DNA from: Maricaulis maris
GTDB taxonomy: Bacteria; Pseudomonadota; Alphaproteobacteria; Caulobacterales; Maricaulaceae
Length of the DNA: 64,000 nt
NCBI RefSeq assembly: GCF_036322705.1
Contig: NZ_AP027270.1
Coordinates: forward strand, 924,501-988,500
Direction of reading: 5' to 3'
The position numbers were made by a program, and so were the translations under genes. This document shows, piece after piece, positions 18,836 through 28,078 of the stretch. The stretch's first letter is position 1. Each line of letters starts with the position of its first letter. The notes beneath the pieces were generated by a model. It had not been told where the DNA came from and made no database searches. It saw only the letters and a program-made list of their open reading frames with translations.

Positions 18836-19348
18836 ATGACCGTAGCCCTGCTTGTTTCGACCGGGATGGCCGTCTGGACCGTGCTGGTTCACATGATCGG
18901 TCTCGGCACCCTGCTGGCCTTGGCGCGACTGCGGACCTCGCGCATCGACCCGCACGGATCAATCCCGCGCCAGGCGCTCTTCATCCTGCTGATCGTACTG
19001 GGCCTGTTCGTTGTGCACGCGATCGAGATCTGGAGCTTTGCCCTGCTTTATCTTGGCGTCGGCGCCTTTTCGGATCTCGAGACCGCGCTCTATTTCTCGA
19101 CCTCGACCTTCACCACGCTGGGCTATGGCGATGTGGTGATTGCCAGCGAATGGCGCCTGGTCTCGGCGATGGAGGGCTTCACCGGCTTTCTGATGATTGG
19201 CTGGTCGACCGCTTTCCTGGTCTCGATTGTCGGCAAGCTGCGCGCCCTTGAAGCCGACTGGCTGGACCGTCCCCGGGCCGATGACAGGGCTGGCGACAGG
19301 GCTGGCGACTGGGCCGGGGACAAAGTCGACGGGCGGGGCGACGACTGA
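18836..19348 (+). CDS. Two-helix potassium-channel-like protein
   Basis: A pore-domain ion channel of the KcsA/Ion_trans_2 type. From the ATG at 18836 (ribosome site GGGGAAGAG) it has 170 residues: an N-terminal helix, a second helix at about residues 45-65, a pore helix with the selectivity filter TTLGYGDV (about 94-101), and an inner helix with a glycine-rich hinge (GFTGFLMIGW). The C-terminal tail repeats DRAGDRAGDWAGDK, from short tandem DNA repeats at 19283-19325. An upstream TTG start (18767) is possible. Confidence 0.85.
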   Translation: MTVALLVSTGMAVWTVLVHMIGLGTLLALARLRTSRIDPHGSIPRQALFILLIVLGLFVVHAIEIWSFALLYLGVGAFSDLETALYFSTSTFTTLGYGDVVIASEWRLVSAMEGFTGFLMIGWSTAFLVSIVGKLRALEADWLDRPRADDRAGDRAGDWAGDKVDGRGDD

Positions 19349-19444
19349 GGCGAGCCGCCGCGGCCGCTTGCCGCCTGCGCACAAGCCACGCTAAACCCGT
19401 GACAACCGTGCGGTATCCACCCGCACCCGGATCAAGGGGCCAGC

Positions 19445-21454
19445 ATGTTCAAGAAGATCCTGATCGCCAATCGCGGCGAGATCGCGGTACGCGTCATCAA
19501 GACCTGCCGCCGTCTCGGCATCGCCACTGTCGCGGTCTACTCCGAGGCTGACGCCGACAGTCTTGCCGTCGAAATGGCGGACGAGGCCGTCTTCATCGGG
19601 CCGCCGGCGCCGGGCGAGAGCTATCTCGTGCTCGACAAGATCCTCGACGCGGTCAAGCAGACCGGTGCCGATGCGGTGCATCCCGGCTTCGGCTTCCTGT
19701 CGGAAAATCCGGCCCTGCCCAAGGCGCTCGAGAAGGCGGGGGTCGGCTGGATCGGCCCGAATATCCACGCCATCGACGCGATGGGCGACAAGATCCGCTC
19801 CAAGCAGCTTGCCGCCAAGGCCGGTGTCTCCACCATCCCCGGTGCCGACGGCGAGATCGCCGATGCCGATACCGCGCTCGCAGCTGCCAAGGCGATCGGC
19901 TACCCGGTCATGCTCAAGGCCTCGGCCGGTGGTGGCGGCAAGGGCATGCGGATCGCGCGCAATGATGGCGAGGTCAAGGAAGGCTTCAAGGCGGCCCGCA
20001 ACGAGGCCAAGTCGTCCTTCGGCGATGACCGGATCCTGATCGAGAAATTCATCGAGGAGCCGCGTCATATCGAGATCCAGGTGATGGGCGACAAGCACGG
20101 CCACGTCATCCATCTCAATGAACGCGAATGCTCGATCCAGCGCCGCAACCAGAAAGTCCTGGAAGAGGCTCCGTCGCCCTTCCTCGACAAGAAGACCCGT
20201 GAGGCGATGGGCGCGCAGGCCGTGTCGCTGGCCGCTGCGGTCGACTATGACAGCGCCGGCACGGTCGAGTTCATCGTCGACAAGGACAAGAATTTCTACT
20301 TCCTCGAGATGAATACCCGCCTGCAGGTCGAACATCCGGTCACCGAGCTGACTACCGATGTCGACCTTGTCGAGCTGATGATCCGCTCCGCCTTCGGCGA
20401 GAAGCTGGGCATCAGCCAGCGCGATGTGCCGATCAAGGGCTGGGCGGTCGAGGCACGGCTTTACGCCGAGGATCCTTATCGTGGCTTCCTGCCTTCGATC
20501 GGTCGTCTCAAGCGCTTCCAGGAACCGGCCGAGGGCAAGCTCGGCCAGGGTACGCTGCGCATTGATGCCGGTGTTCGCGAAGGCGACGAGATCTCGCTCT
20601 TCTATGATCCGATGATCGCCAAGGTAATCGGCTACGGCAAGGATCGCGAGACCGCGATCGACACGCTCGCCGCGGCGCTGGACCGGCTCCATGTCGAAGG
20701 CCTGCAGTCCAACGCGCCCTTCCTATCGGCCGTGCTCGACGAGGCCGATTTCCGGGCCGGTCGCATTCATACCGGCTATATTGCCGAGCATTATCCCGAG
20801 GGCTTCCACGGCACGGCGCCGCGCGAGGAACAGCTGGTCGCGATGACCTGCGCTGCCGCTTTTGTGCACGAGACCTTCGTGCGCCGCGCGGCGCAGATCG
20901 AGGGCCGCATGCGCCCGGCCAGCGAGCCGGATATCCGCGAATGGGTGGTTCTGCTCGACAAGCGCCGCATCCCGGTCGAGATCGAGATGACCGGTCCCGG
21001 TCGCGCCTCACTCTGGGCCCCGTCGCTGGCCTCGGAAAGGCTCGAGATCGAAACCGCCTGGCGCGCCGGGCAGCACCTGTTCGAAGCGACCATCAATGGC
21101 GACACCATTGCCCTTGAGTTCGCGGACCGCACCGAAGGCTACCAGCTGCGCCATCGCGGTTTCTCGGCGACGGCCCTGGTCTGCACGGCCCGCGCCGCCG
21201 AGCTGCATGCCCTTCTCCCGGAGAAGGAAAAGCCGGACATGGCCAAGCTGGTCGTATCGCCGATGCCGGGCCTTGTGGTCTCGCTCGAGGTCGAGGTTGG
21301 CCAAACCGTCAAGACCGGCGAGCCGTTGGTGATCGTCGAGGCGATGAAAATGGAAAACGTGCTGCGCGCAGAGACCGACGGAACGATCAAGACCATCACG
21401 GTCGAACCCGGCGCCTCGGTTGCGGCCGATGAGCTCCTGGTGGAGTTCGAATAG
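19445..21454 (+). CDS. pccA: Propionyl-CoA carboxylase biotin-carrying subunit alpha
   Basis: The alpha subunit carries biotin carboxylase and biotin carboxyl carrier domains and partners with pccB (13.5 kb). 669 residues. Biotin carboxylase signatures are MFKKILIANRGEIAVRVI, the ATP-grasp loop KASAGGGGKGMR and EMNTRLQVEHPVTE. The PCC-type linker (BT) domain follows residue 450. The biotinyl-lysine is in EAMKMEN near residue 635, in a C-terminal lipoyl-like domain. PCC rather than MCC is chosen from similarity of the N-terminal half and from its pairing with pccB. Confidence 0.95.
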   Translation: MFKKILIANRGEIAVRVIKTCRRLGIATVAVYSEADADSLAVEMADEAVFIGPPAPGESYLVLDKILDAVKQTGADAVHPGFGFLSENPALPKALEKAGVGWIGPNIHAIDAMGDKIRSKQLAAKAGVSTIPGADGEIADADTALAAAKAIGYPVMLKASAGGGGKGMRIARNDGEVKEGFKAARNEAKSSFGDDRILIEKFIEEPRHIEIQVMGDKHGHVIHLNERECSIQRRNQKVLEEAPSPFLDKKTREAMGAQAVSLAAAVDYDSAGTVEFIVDKDKNFYFLEMNTRLQVEHPVTELTTDVDLVELMIRSAFGEKLGISQRDVPIKGWAVEARLYAEDPYRGFLPSIGRLKRFQEPAEGKLGQGTLRIDAGVREGDEISLFYDPMIAKVIGYGKDRETAIDTLAAALDRLHVEGLQSNAPFLSAVLDEADFRAGRIHTGYIAEHYPEGFHGTAPREEQLVAMTCAAAFVHETFVRRAAQIEGRMRPASEPDIREWVVLLDKRRIPVEIEMTGPGRASLWAPSLASERLEIETAWRAGQHLFEATINGDTIALEFADRTEGYQLRHRGFSATALVCTARAAELHALLPEKEKPDMAKLVVSPMPGLVVSLEVEVGQTVKTGEPLVIVEAMKMENVLRAETDGTIKTITVEPGASVAADELLVEFE

Positions 21455-21489
21455 CGCGAGACCGTTTGACCCTTGAAAGGGGACCCCGG

Positions 21490-22068
21490 ATGGACTGGCA
21501 GTTTCTCCTGTTCAACCCCAACGGCCGGATCGGACCGCGGGATTACTGGATTGGTGTCGCGATCATCATCGGCGGGAATTTGCTGGCCGACGTTCTTCCC
21601 GTTCTTGGCGGGCTGCTCTGGCTGCTGCTGATCTGGGTCGGACTGTGTGTCTATGGCAAGCGCCTGCACGACGCCGGCCGCAGCGCAGCGCTGCATGCGA
21701 TCCCGTGGGCCGTCAATTTCGTCATCATGGTGCTGGCCCTGATGATGCTCGGTGGCGCCATTCTGACCGCCATCATGAATGGCCGCGAGATCGGCCTTGG
21801 TCTGCTCCTGTCGGCCGGCGGCGGCCTGCTCTCGCTGGGGGCGCTGAGTGTGTTGGTGTGGGCCGGCTATACACTCTGGCTTGGCCTAGCGCTGGGCGAT
21901 GCGGGTGACAATGCCTACGGACCGGGGCCCGCCCTCGACGGCGCGGCTGTGGTCCACGATCCGGATCCGCATGGCGTATCAGACGCGCCGGCGAATCCGC
22001 CGGCCGACCCGACAAATCCCGTCAACACGGATACGGCTACAGACACGGATACGGGCACGGCCCGTTAG
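21490..22068 (+). CDS. DUF805 membrane protein 1
   Basis: A 192-residue four-helix membrane protein. The DUF805 hallmarks are the start (FLLFNPNGRIGPRDYWIG), which matches the family 'GRxxRxxYW' motif, and YGKRLHDAGRSA in the cytoplasmic loop. The C-terminal tail after about residue 155 is hydrophilic and rich in Asp, Pro and Thr, ending in DTDTGTAR. It is the first of three related genes in a row. It begins 36 bases after pccA. Function of the family is unknown. Confidence 0.85.
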   Translation: MDWQFLLFNPNGRIGPRDYWIGVAIIIGGNLLADVLPVLGGLLWLLLIWVGLCVYGKRLHDAGRSAALHAIPWAVNFVIMVLALMMLGGAILTAIMNGREIGLGLLLSAGGGLLSLGALSVLVWAGYTLWLGLALGDAGDNAYGPGPALDGAAVVHDPDPHGVSDAPANPPADPTNPVNTDTATDTDTGTAR

Positions 22069-22157
22069 GCCTGTTTCGTGTATGGGGCGAAATCCACATG
22101 GTGAATTCGCGGAATCCGCGTACCCTGTCAGCGCACATGACAGGGAGGGCCAACGCT

Positions 22158-22610
22158 ATGTCGCTCAATGATTTCATTCTGCAACCCGCTGATGCCCAGC
22201 GGGTCCTGTTCGGATCCGCCGGAAAACTGGGGCCGAAGGCCTTCGCCCAGGGTCTGATCGCCATTGTTGTGGTCAATCTGCTGATCCAGTTCCTGACCCT
22301 TGTTCCGGGGCTTGGCCTGATTTTCGGGCTGATCGGGATCGTGGTCGGTCTGGCCTCGATCTACGCCTGGGTCTGTATTTATTCCAAGCGCTTCCATGAT
22401 GCCGGCAAGTCCGGCTGGATGACGGTTGCCGCCATTTTCGGGGTGATTGTTGTCGCGCTCATCGTCAGCGCTGTCCTGATGCCGGTTTTCGGGGTCAGCC
22501 TGACCGCCAATGCCGGAATGATTGGCGGCACACCGGGCAGTGTGATGGCATCCAATCTCTCAAGCCTGATCGCCAATGCGGCGATCGGCTATTTCGTCTA
22601 CCGGCTCTAG
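22158..22610 (+). CDS. DUF805-like membrane protein 2
   Basis: A 150-residue protein with three to four helices and the DUF805 motif YSKRFHDAGKSGW. Its N-terminus (MSLNDFILQPADAQRVLFGSAG) lacks the usual aromatic GRxxRxxYW segment and instead has a longer polar leader. AGGGAGG lies 10 bases before the ATG. The open frame extends to 22098 but without family residues. A paralogue of the flanking genes. Confidence 0.82.
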   Translation: MSLNDFILQPADAQRVLFGSAGKLGPKAFAQGLIAIVVVNLLIQFLTLVPGLGLIFGLIGIVVGLASIYAWVCIYSKRFHDAGKSGWMTVAAIFGVIVVALIVSAVLMPVFGVSLTANAGMIGGTPGSVMASNLSSLIANAAIGYFVYRL

Positions 22611-22674
22611 GCCAGCTGATGCCACAACACGCCGGACGCGGGACACGTTCGGTTCGAATCCTGCTTGAATGTGG

Positions 22675-22702
22675 CCGGTTCCCGGGTAGATACGGGGGCC
22701 GG
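22675..22702 (+). terminator. Possible weak terminator between two DUF805-like genes
   Basis: A 10-bp stem with two G-T pairs (CCGGTTCCCG with CGGGGGCCGG) and an 8-base loop, followed by CCCGTTT. The T-run is short, so it may be a pause or an attenuator rather than a full stop. Confidence 0.3.
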
Positions 22703-22785
22703 CCCGTTTATGCCCGCTGTTTGTGCCTGCTTTTTGTAACCGCCGCTTGATCCAAGACCATCCCCTTGCCGACAGGAAGATTTTG

Positions 22786-23322
22786 ATGAATCCGCTTGCC
22801 TTGCTCCTCCCGAACCACCGCGCGTCCGTCTCCGCTTTCGTGCTCGGGATTGTCATCCTGTTGGTGGTGGACGCTGTCCGGCTGTCCGTCGGGACCGGAC
22901 CGGTACCGGGCCTGATTCCGCTGTTCGCGGTCTGGTTTGTCTGCTTCTCGCTGTTCGCCAACCGCCGCCGCCATGCCGGTCGCAGCATCGGTCTCGCTTT
23001 CCTGCCGGTGGTTCTGGCCATCGTGGCCAAGGGGATTGGCGCCATGGTGGGAGCGGGGATCGGCACCTATGAAGCCATGCTGACCTACGCGACCGAGCAG
23101 GGCGTGGCCGTTGATGACCAGGCCGAGATGACGGCAGCGCTGCAGGACCCTGGCTTTCAGACAGCCTTCCAGGACTGGCTGCAGGGCGATCTGGCCCGTA
23201 CCCAGGCGCTGATTGACGCAACGACCTGGCCGTCCTTCATCGCCTTCTGGGTTGTCCTTGGTGTTTTCGCGATCTGGTTTTCGACCATGCACCGCAATGG
23301 CTCGGCCGCGCCTCAGTCCTGA
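22786..23322 (+). CDS. DUF805-related membrane protein 3
   Basis: A 178-residue protein with four helices, most similar in layout to the two preceding genes; the family loop appears as a degenerate [12 protein letters not shown] polar stretch between helices 3 and 4 ([21 protein letters not shown]) is unique to it. The Met at 22786 is preceded by GGAAGA. Its 3' end overlaps the convergent lipB end by 10 bases. The DUF805 assignment is from the motif and neighbourhood, so it is less sure than for gene 1. Confidence 0.75.
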   Translation: MNPLALLLPNHRASVSAFVLGIVILLVVDAVRLSVGTGPVPGLIPLFAVWFVCFSLFANRRRHAGRSIGLAFLPVVLAIVAKGIGAMVGAGIGTYEAMLTYATEQGVAVDDQAEMTAALQDPGFQTAFQDWLQGDLARTQALIDATTWPSFIAFWVVLGVFAIWFSTMHRNGSAAPQS

Positions 23323-24005
23323 GGCGGCCCCGCGTCCAGGACCGGTGCGTCGGCCCGGCTGACCGGTCCGAAGGCGTCGGTCCAGGCGATGTGCAGGGCG
23401 GTGTCGAAATCGTCCATGCTGACCGTGTGGCCCAGATCCGCCAGTGAGGTGACACCGTAGAGCGGGTTGGAAATCCCGCATGGCGTTATGCCGCTGAAAT
23501 GGCTCAGATCCGGATCGACATTGAAGGCGATGCCGTGAAAGGACACCCAGCGTCGCAGGCGCACGCCGATGGCGGCGATCTTGTCCTCATGGCCGTTGGC
23601 GCGATTGACCCAGACCCCGACCCGCCCGTCGCGAATGCCGGCCTCGATGCCGAATTGCGCCGCGGCACCGATCAGCCAGGCCTCCAGTGACTGGATGAAT
23701 TTGCGCACATCGCGACCACGCCGGGTCAGGTCGAGCATGACATACGCCACGCGCTGTCCCGGCCCGTGATAGGTGTATTCGCCGCCGCGACCGGTCTCGT
23801 AGACCGGAAAGCGGTCCGGCGCCAAAAGATCATCCGGCTTGGCGCTGGTGCCGGCCGTGTAGAGCGGCGGGTGCTCCAGCAGCCAGACCAGCTCGTCGGC
23901 CTCGCCGGCGGCAATCGCGGCTGCCCGGGCTTCCATGAAGGCGAGGGCGGGCGCGTAGGGCGTCAGACCGGGCGAAACCGCCCATTCGATGTTTTGCGAT
24001 GTCAT
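23313..24005 (-). CDS. lipB: Octanoyltransferase (lipoate biosynthesis)
   Basis: LipB moves octanoyl groups from acyl carrier protein to lipoyl domains, the first step of lipoate synthesis. 230 residues from the Met at 24005. Signatures: [12 protein letters not shown] (about residues 73-84), the active-site lysine in [11 protein letters not shown] (Lys142) and the nucleophilic cysteine in ITPCGIS (Cys176). It is divergent from the FliN-like gene, and its 3' end overlaps the DUF805-like gene by 10 bases. Confidence 0.95.
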   Translation of the reverse strand: MTSQNIEWAVSPGLTPYAPALAFMEARAAAIAAGEADELVWLLEHPPLYTAGTSAKPDDLLAPDRFPVYETGRGGEYTYHGPGQRVAYVMLDLTRRGRDVRKFIQSLEAWLIGAAAQFGIEAGIRDGRVGVWVNRANGHEDKIAAIGVRLRRWVSFHGIAFNVDPDLSHFSGITPCGISNPLYGVTSLADLGHTVSMDDFDTALHIAWTDAFGPVSRADAPVLDAGPPQD

Positions 24006-24087
24006 ATCTTCAGGTCTTAACGCTGCGGAAACCGTATTGGCCAAACATCAGGCTCGCGGTGATGTTCCGCAAGTCCTGGAGTGCGAC

Positions 24088-24336
24088 GTGAGTCAGATCA
24101 GTTCGGTGGAAGTGGAAATCTCTGTCCTGTTGGGCCGGTCGAAGATGCCGATCCAGCAATTCCTCCGCATGGGACGCGGGGCGGTGATCCCGCTCGATTC
24201 GGGCGAGGACGACCAGGTGTGGATCCTCGCCAACAATCATCCCATCGCCCGCGGCGACGTCGTCATACAGGGCGACCGCATTGCCGTGTCCATTACCGGA
24301 CCCGCCGACGCCAACGAATTCTTCGCAGCTGCATAA
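24088..24336 (+). CDS. FliN/SpoA-domain protein (flagellar motor switch-like)
   Basis: An 82-residue protein consisting of one SpoA domain: VEVEISVLLGRSKMPIQQFL, AVIPLDSGEDDQVWILANN and IARGDVVIQGDRIAVSIT match the C-terminal core of FliN. FliN forms the lower C-ring of the flagellar motor switch. A GTG start at 24088 follows GGAG at a 6-base spacing; a Met at 23989 in frame would run through the lipB promoter. The gene stands alone, with lipB and a tRNA as neighbours rather than other flagellar genes. Confidence 0.85.
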   Translation: MSQISSVEVEISVLLGRSKMPIQQFLRMGRGAVIPLDSGEDDQVWILANNHPIARGDVVIQGDRIAVSITGPADANEFFAAA

Positions 24337-24399
24337 AGGGTTGCATAAACCTCTTCACAAGGTGCGGGGATGTTGCTATCTCCCGCGCCTCCATGACGT

Positions 24400-24486
24400 G
24401 CGGTCGTGGCGGAATTGGTAGACGCGCAGCGTTGAGGTCGCTGTGGGGTAAAACCCGTGGAAGTTCGAGTCTTCTCGACCGCACCA
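24400..24486 (+). tRNA. tRNA-Leu (anticodon GAG)
   Basis: An 87-base tRNA with the acceptor stem GCGGTCG/CGACCGC, a long variable arm (class II), the anticodon arm CAGCG-TTGAGGT-CGCTG giving anticodon GAG, a T-arm GTTCGAGTC, and an encoded CCA end. It decodes CTC and CTT leucine codons. Confidence 0.96.
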
Positions 24487-24505
24487 TGTCTCTCCTCAAG
24501 AGACA
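24487..24505 (+). terminator. Hairpin directly after tRNA-Leu
   Basis: A 7-bp perfect stem TGTCTCT/AGAGACA around CCTCA starts at the base after the encoded CCA. There is no T-run, so it may act in 3' processing or as a weak terminator. Confidence 0.4.
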
Positions 24506-24542
24506 CAATCCCCCGGAAATGATTGTCAGCCTGACACAGGGC

Positions 24543-25472
24543 TTAGCTGTCGTCGGCCTCGGAAGCTGGCGCGAGCACAGTGACCCTGTAGGCCGCTGAC
24601 ACGCAGGCAATGCTGACCAGCGAATAGGCGACCAGCAACAGGTTCACCGGCACCTCCTCCAGCGCGATACCCAGCCAGAACAGTGACGTGCCGATATCGT
24701 CAGGCAGGTCTGCAGGCGTGGTCGGAAGTTCGGCGGCAAGCCTCAGCATCAGCGCGTCGGCTCCGATCACCAGCGGAATGATCAGGGCGATCGAGGCCAG
24801 CGCGACCAGCCACAGGCTCACACTCAGTCCCAGCGAGACCGGAGCGGCGCGTCGCAAGGCGGTGCCGAACCAGTCCCGTCCGCCCAGCACGCTGGAGGGA
24901 TAGATGAAGGACAAGCGGGCATACAGCGTGCTCAGCCAGATCGCCGCGACCCCGGACGCCAGCCCGGCCATCAGTCTCGGCGCCGCGCCGGTCAGCCCGG
25001 CGAGGTTTGCCAGCGCGATGCCGAGGGCGGCAAGGACGAAGACGGTCCCGACGGTGACGATCAGGCTCAGGCCAAGCGCGAGCGAGCGCACCAGGATGCG
25101 CCAGAAGCCGGTTTCCGGCATGTCAATTCCGACGGCCCGGGCGGGACGCTCCAGCATGATCCTGTGGCCGATGAAGATCAGGGCCGCGGCCATCCCCGTC
25201 TCAAGGAAACGGGTGGCGCTACCGGTCAGGGCATAAAACACGGTCATGCTGGTATAGGCGAGGGCAAAGCCGAGCCAGAGCAGGCTCAAGGCGCCGGCGC
25301 GCCGGGCCAGGGTGTCGACGGCAAGGCGCAGCACGGCGCCGCAGGTGATGCGGGGCTCGCGCGCGCCCAGCTGCGTGCTGCCCAGTATGAGGAGGACGAG
25401 CAGTGCGAGGGCACCGCCGATCGCGAGACCGATCAGAACCGGCAGGTTTTCTTCGCCTGTGATCGAGAACAT
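24543..25472 (-). CDS. Polytopic membrane protein of unknown function
   Basis: A 309-residue protein with about seven membrane helices and no charged motif that marks a known transporter. From the Met at 25472 (MFSITGEENLPVLIGLAIGG), which has GGGGG upstream, the first helix follows at residue 10. Segments such as MLERPARAVGIDMPETGFWRIL and YPSSVLGGRDWF are loop regions on alternate sides. It is divergent from mgtE with a 154-base gap and converges with tRNA-Leu. No family is recognised. Confidence 0.7.
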   Translation of the reverse strand: MFSITGEENLPVLIGLAIGGALALLVLLILGSTQLGAREPRITCGAVLRLAVDTLARRAGALSLLWLGFALAYTSMTVFYALTGSATRFLETGMAAALIFIGHRIMLERPARAVGIDMPETGFWRILVRSLALGLSLIVTVGTVFVLAALGIALANLAGLTGAAPRLMAGLASGVAAIWLSTLYARLSFIYPSSVLGGRDWFGTALRRAAPVSLGLSVSLWLVALASIALIIPLVIGADALMLRLAAELPTTPADLPDDIGTSLFWLGIALEEVPVNLLLVAYSLVSIACVSAAYRVTVLAPASEADDS

Positions 25473-25626
25473 GCCAGCCCCCACTTCCCCTGATAACCGT
25501 CTTAAAGCGTCGCTGATTCAGGTCAATGCGATTGAGGTTGTCCGGCGTCACGGGTAAGACTGGGGCAACAGGGTGTTCGCGTTTCCGGCCAGCGTCGCTC
25601 TTGATCACACCCCCAGGGAGGCATGG

Positions 25627-27018
25627 ATGGGCGAAGCCGCTTTCGAAGACGACGTCCAACTCGATTCGCCCTCCCGGGCGGATACCGATGCGGGGTTCGT
25701 GACCAGTCTGCGGCAGGCGATCGCCGACGGTGATGGTGACCTGGTCCGGCGCATGGTGGCGCCGCTGCACGAGGCCGATATCGCCGACGTGCTGGAGCAG
25801 TTGTCCGCCAACCAGCAGGGCTTCCTCGCCGAACTGGCGCCCGACATCTTCACCGGTGAGGTCCTCGCCGAGCTGGAGCCGGACGCCCGCGAAGTCGTCA
25901 TGGAGTATCTGGATACCGCGCATCTGGCTGCGGCGATTCAGGAACTTGATTCGGACGATGCGACGGAAGTCGTCGAGGAGATGGACGAGGAGACGCGCGC
26001 CGCCGTCCTCGCCGAGATTTCCGACAGTGAGCGCGAGGCGGTCGAGCAGAGCCTTGCCTTCGAGGACGAGACCGCCGGTCGTCTTATGCAGCGCGAATTC
26101 GTTGCGGCGCCGGAATTCTGGTCAGTCGGTCACGCGCTCGACCATATGCGCTCCACGGGCGAGGACCTGCCCGACAAGTTCCACGATCTCTTTGTCATCG
26201 ACACCGGCTTTCGGCCGGTCGGCGAAATACCGGTCTGCCGTCTCTTGAGCGCACGCCGCGATGTTGCCCTGACCGATCTCATGGAGCCGCCGCGTATTCT
26301 CGTGGAACCGGAGACCGACCAGGAGGAGGTCGCCTACCTCTTCCGGAAGTATCACCTGGTCTCCGCGCCTGTGGTTGATTCGGCCGGTCGTCTGACCGGT
26401 ATGCTGACGCTGGATGACATCGTCCACGTCATCCAGGACGAGAACAAGGAAGACATGCTCGCGCTCGCCGGCGTCAACGATGCCGGCCTGGCCGATACGG
26501 TCTATCGCTCGGTGCGCTCGCGGGCGCCCTGGCTGCTGGTCAATCTGGGCACCGCGATCCTCGCCTCCGGCGTGATTGCCCTGTTCGAGGGCGCGATCTC
26601 GCAGATCGTGGCGCTCGCCGTACTGATGCCGATCGTGGCCTCGATGGGCGGCAATGCCGGCACCCAGTCGCTCGCCGTTGCGGTCCGTTCGATCGCCGAG
26701 CGTGACCTGACCGCCGCCAATACCGTGCGGGTGGTCTGGCGCGAACTCGCGACCGGCATGGTCAACGGCCTTATCTTTGCCGTGGTCATGGCCTTGGTTA
26801 CACTGGCCTGGTTCCAGGACTGGCGGCTCGCCGCCGTGATTGCGCTCGCCATGGTGCTGAACCTCGCCTGTGCGGGCTTGTCGGGTATCCTGATCCCGCT
26901 GGGCATGGTGCGGGCCGGGGCGGACCCGGCGGTGGCGTCGTCGGTCTTTGTGACCACGGTGACCGATGTCGTCGGATTCCTGGCTTTCCTGGGACTGGCG
27001 ACACTCGTCCTGTTGTGA
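25627..27018 (+). CDS. mgtE: Magnesium transporter MgtE
   Basis: A Mg2+ channel gated by cytoplasmic Mg2+. 463 residues. It has the N-domain of short helical repeats (ADIADVLEQL, ELEPDAREVVMEYL), two CBS domains (about residues 145-265) and a five-helix pore domain with PIVASMGGNAGTQSLAV and VTDVVGFLAFLGLATL. The Asp in the pore motif and the acidic interdomain Mg2+ sites are present. Start at 25627 with GGGAGG a few bases upstream; an earlier in-frame Met at 25573 lacks a ribosome site. Confidence 0.95.
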   Translation: MGEAAFEDDVQLDSPSRADTDAGFVTSLRQAIADGDGDLVRRMVAPLHEADIADVLEQLSANQQGFLAELAPDIFTGEVLAELEPDAREVVMEYLDTAHLAAAIQELDSDDATEVVEEMDEETRAAVLAEISDSEREAVEQSLAFEDETAGRLMQREFVAAPEFWSVGHALDHMRSTGEDLPDKFHDLFVIDTGFRPVGEIPVCRLLSARRDVALTDLMEPPRILVEPETDQEEVAYLFRKYHLVSAPVVDSAGRLTGMLTLDDIVHVIQDENKEDMLALAGVNDAGLADTVYRSVRSRAPWLLVNLGTAILASGVIALFEGAISQIVALAVLMPIVASMGGNAGTQSLAVAVRSIAERDLTAANTVRVVWRELATGMVNGLIFAVVMALVTLAWFQDWRLAAVIALAMVLNLACAGLSGILIPLGMVRAGADPAVASSVFVTTVTDVVGFLAFLGLATLVLL

Positions 27019-27067
27019 TGATATCCGCGCCGGGGTCGCCAATCCCCGGCTAGTGAATGGTGAAGCT

Positions 27068-28012
27068 GTGCGTTTTTCTGTCCTGTTCCTGAGCCTGCTG
27101 GCTTTCCTGGGCTCACCGGCCGCCGGTCAGGGGGTCTGGGAGGCGGCGGCCCGTCTCGACGCGTCGCGGGCCGGCCTCGGCGTCGTCATCCATGATGGGC
27201 GTATCTATGCAGCCGGCGGTTCCGGTCTGACCGATCCGCGCGATGAATTCGAAAGCTATGACGCCGCGCTTGACCGCTGGTTCCCGGAAACCCCGCTGCC
27301 GCGCGGTCTGGAACGCTTTGGCATGACGGCGATCAATGACCGCATCTATGCCGCCGGCGGCTATGCCCGTGGCGAGGACGGTGTCGCCCCAAGTGCCGCT
27401 GTCTGGTCCTGGTCCTTCGCCGGCAATATCTGGCAGAGCGAAGCGGCCATGCCGGCGGCAAAGGCCGACCTCGCCCTGGTGGCGGTCGGCTCCTCACTCT
27501 ACGCCTTTGGCGGCCTGACCGATGATGCCAGCGTGTTCGTGTTCGATCCCGAGGCACGCAGTTGGGAGACCATCGAGGCGCCGGCCGGCGTAACCCGGCG
27601 CGGCATGTCCGCGGCCGAGCTCGACGGCGTGGTCTATCTCGCCGGAGGCCGGCTGGACACAGAGACCGTGATCCGGGTCGATATCTATGATCCCGAGACG
27701 GACGCCTGGTCACGTGGGCCCGATCTGCCGGCGCCGCGGTCCGGCGCCGCCATTGCCGTCCTGGACGGGCGTATCCATCTGCTCGGCGGCCGTGGCGCCG
27801 ATGCCCGCGAAACCCTGCAAACGCATCTGTCCTGGCAGCCGGGCGAAGCGGCCTGGCGCGAGGAGGCGATGTTGCCGGCCCCGCGCACCGGCGGCGGCGC
27901 GGCGGTCTTGAACCAGCAAATCTATCTGATCGGTGGCGGTTCCGGCGGCGGTTTTCTGGCCCCGTTCACGGCGCTCGACACGACGGATGTTTTTGATCCG
28001 GCGAGCGAATAG
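27068..28012 (+). CDS. Secreted kelch-repeat protein
   Basis: A 314-residue exported protein with a signal peptide (MRFSVLFLSLLAFLGSPAAG) and a likely six-bladed beta-propeller. Kelch units carry the pattern 'DGRIYAAGG', 'NDRIYAAGGYA', 'GSSLYAFGG', 'DGVVYLAGG', 'DGRIHLLGG' and 'NQQIYLIGG', each ending in paired glycines, followed by a W/Y strand about 30 residues later. Starts with GTG; another GTG lies 15 bases upstream. Kelch propellers usually bind proteins or sugars; partner unknown. Follows mgtE by 49 bases. Confidence 0.85.
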   Translation: MRFSVLFLSLLAFLGSPAAGQGVWEAAARLDASRAGLGVVIHDGRIYAAGGSGLTDPRDEFESYDAALDRWFPETPLPRGLERFGMTAINDRIYAAGGYARGEDGVAPSAAVWSWSFAGNIWQSEAAMPAAKADLALVAVGSSLYAFGGLTDDASVFVFDPEARSWETIEAPAGVTRRGMSAAELDGVVYLAGGRLDTETVIRVDIYDPETDAWSRGPDLPAPRSGAAIAVLDGRIHLLGGRGADARETLQTHLSWQPGEAAWREEAMLPAPRTGGGAAVLNQQIYLIGGGSGGGFLAPFTALDTTDVFDPASE

Positions 28013-28078
28013 GGTCCCGGCGTCAGGCTTGCAGGGGGGAGGGCACGAACTGGCACGCCGTCCCGAAACGGAACACGC

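Noticed and set aside
19283-19325. Short tandem repeats (GACAGGGCTGGC) at the channel gene end, considered as an array
   Set aside because: Only two to three short units within a coding tail; not a CRISPR or a separate element.
22651-22661. GGTTCGAATCC, a tRNA T-arm-like sequence
   Set aside because: No acceptor or anticodon stem can be built around it; probably chance.
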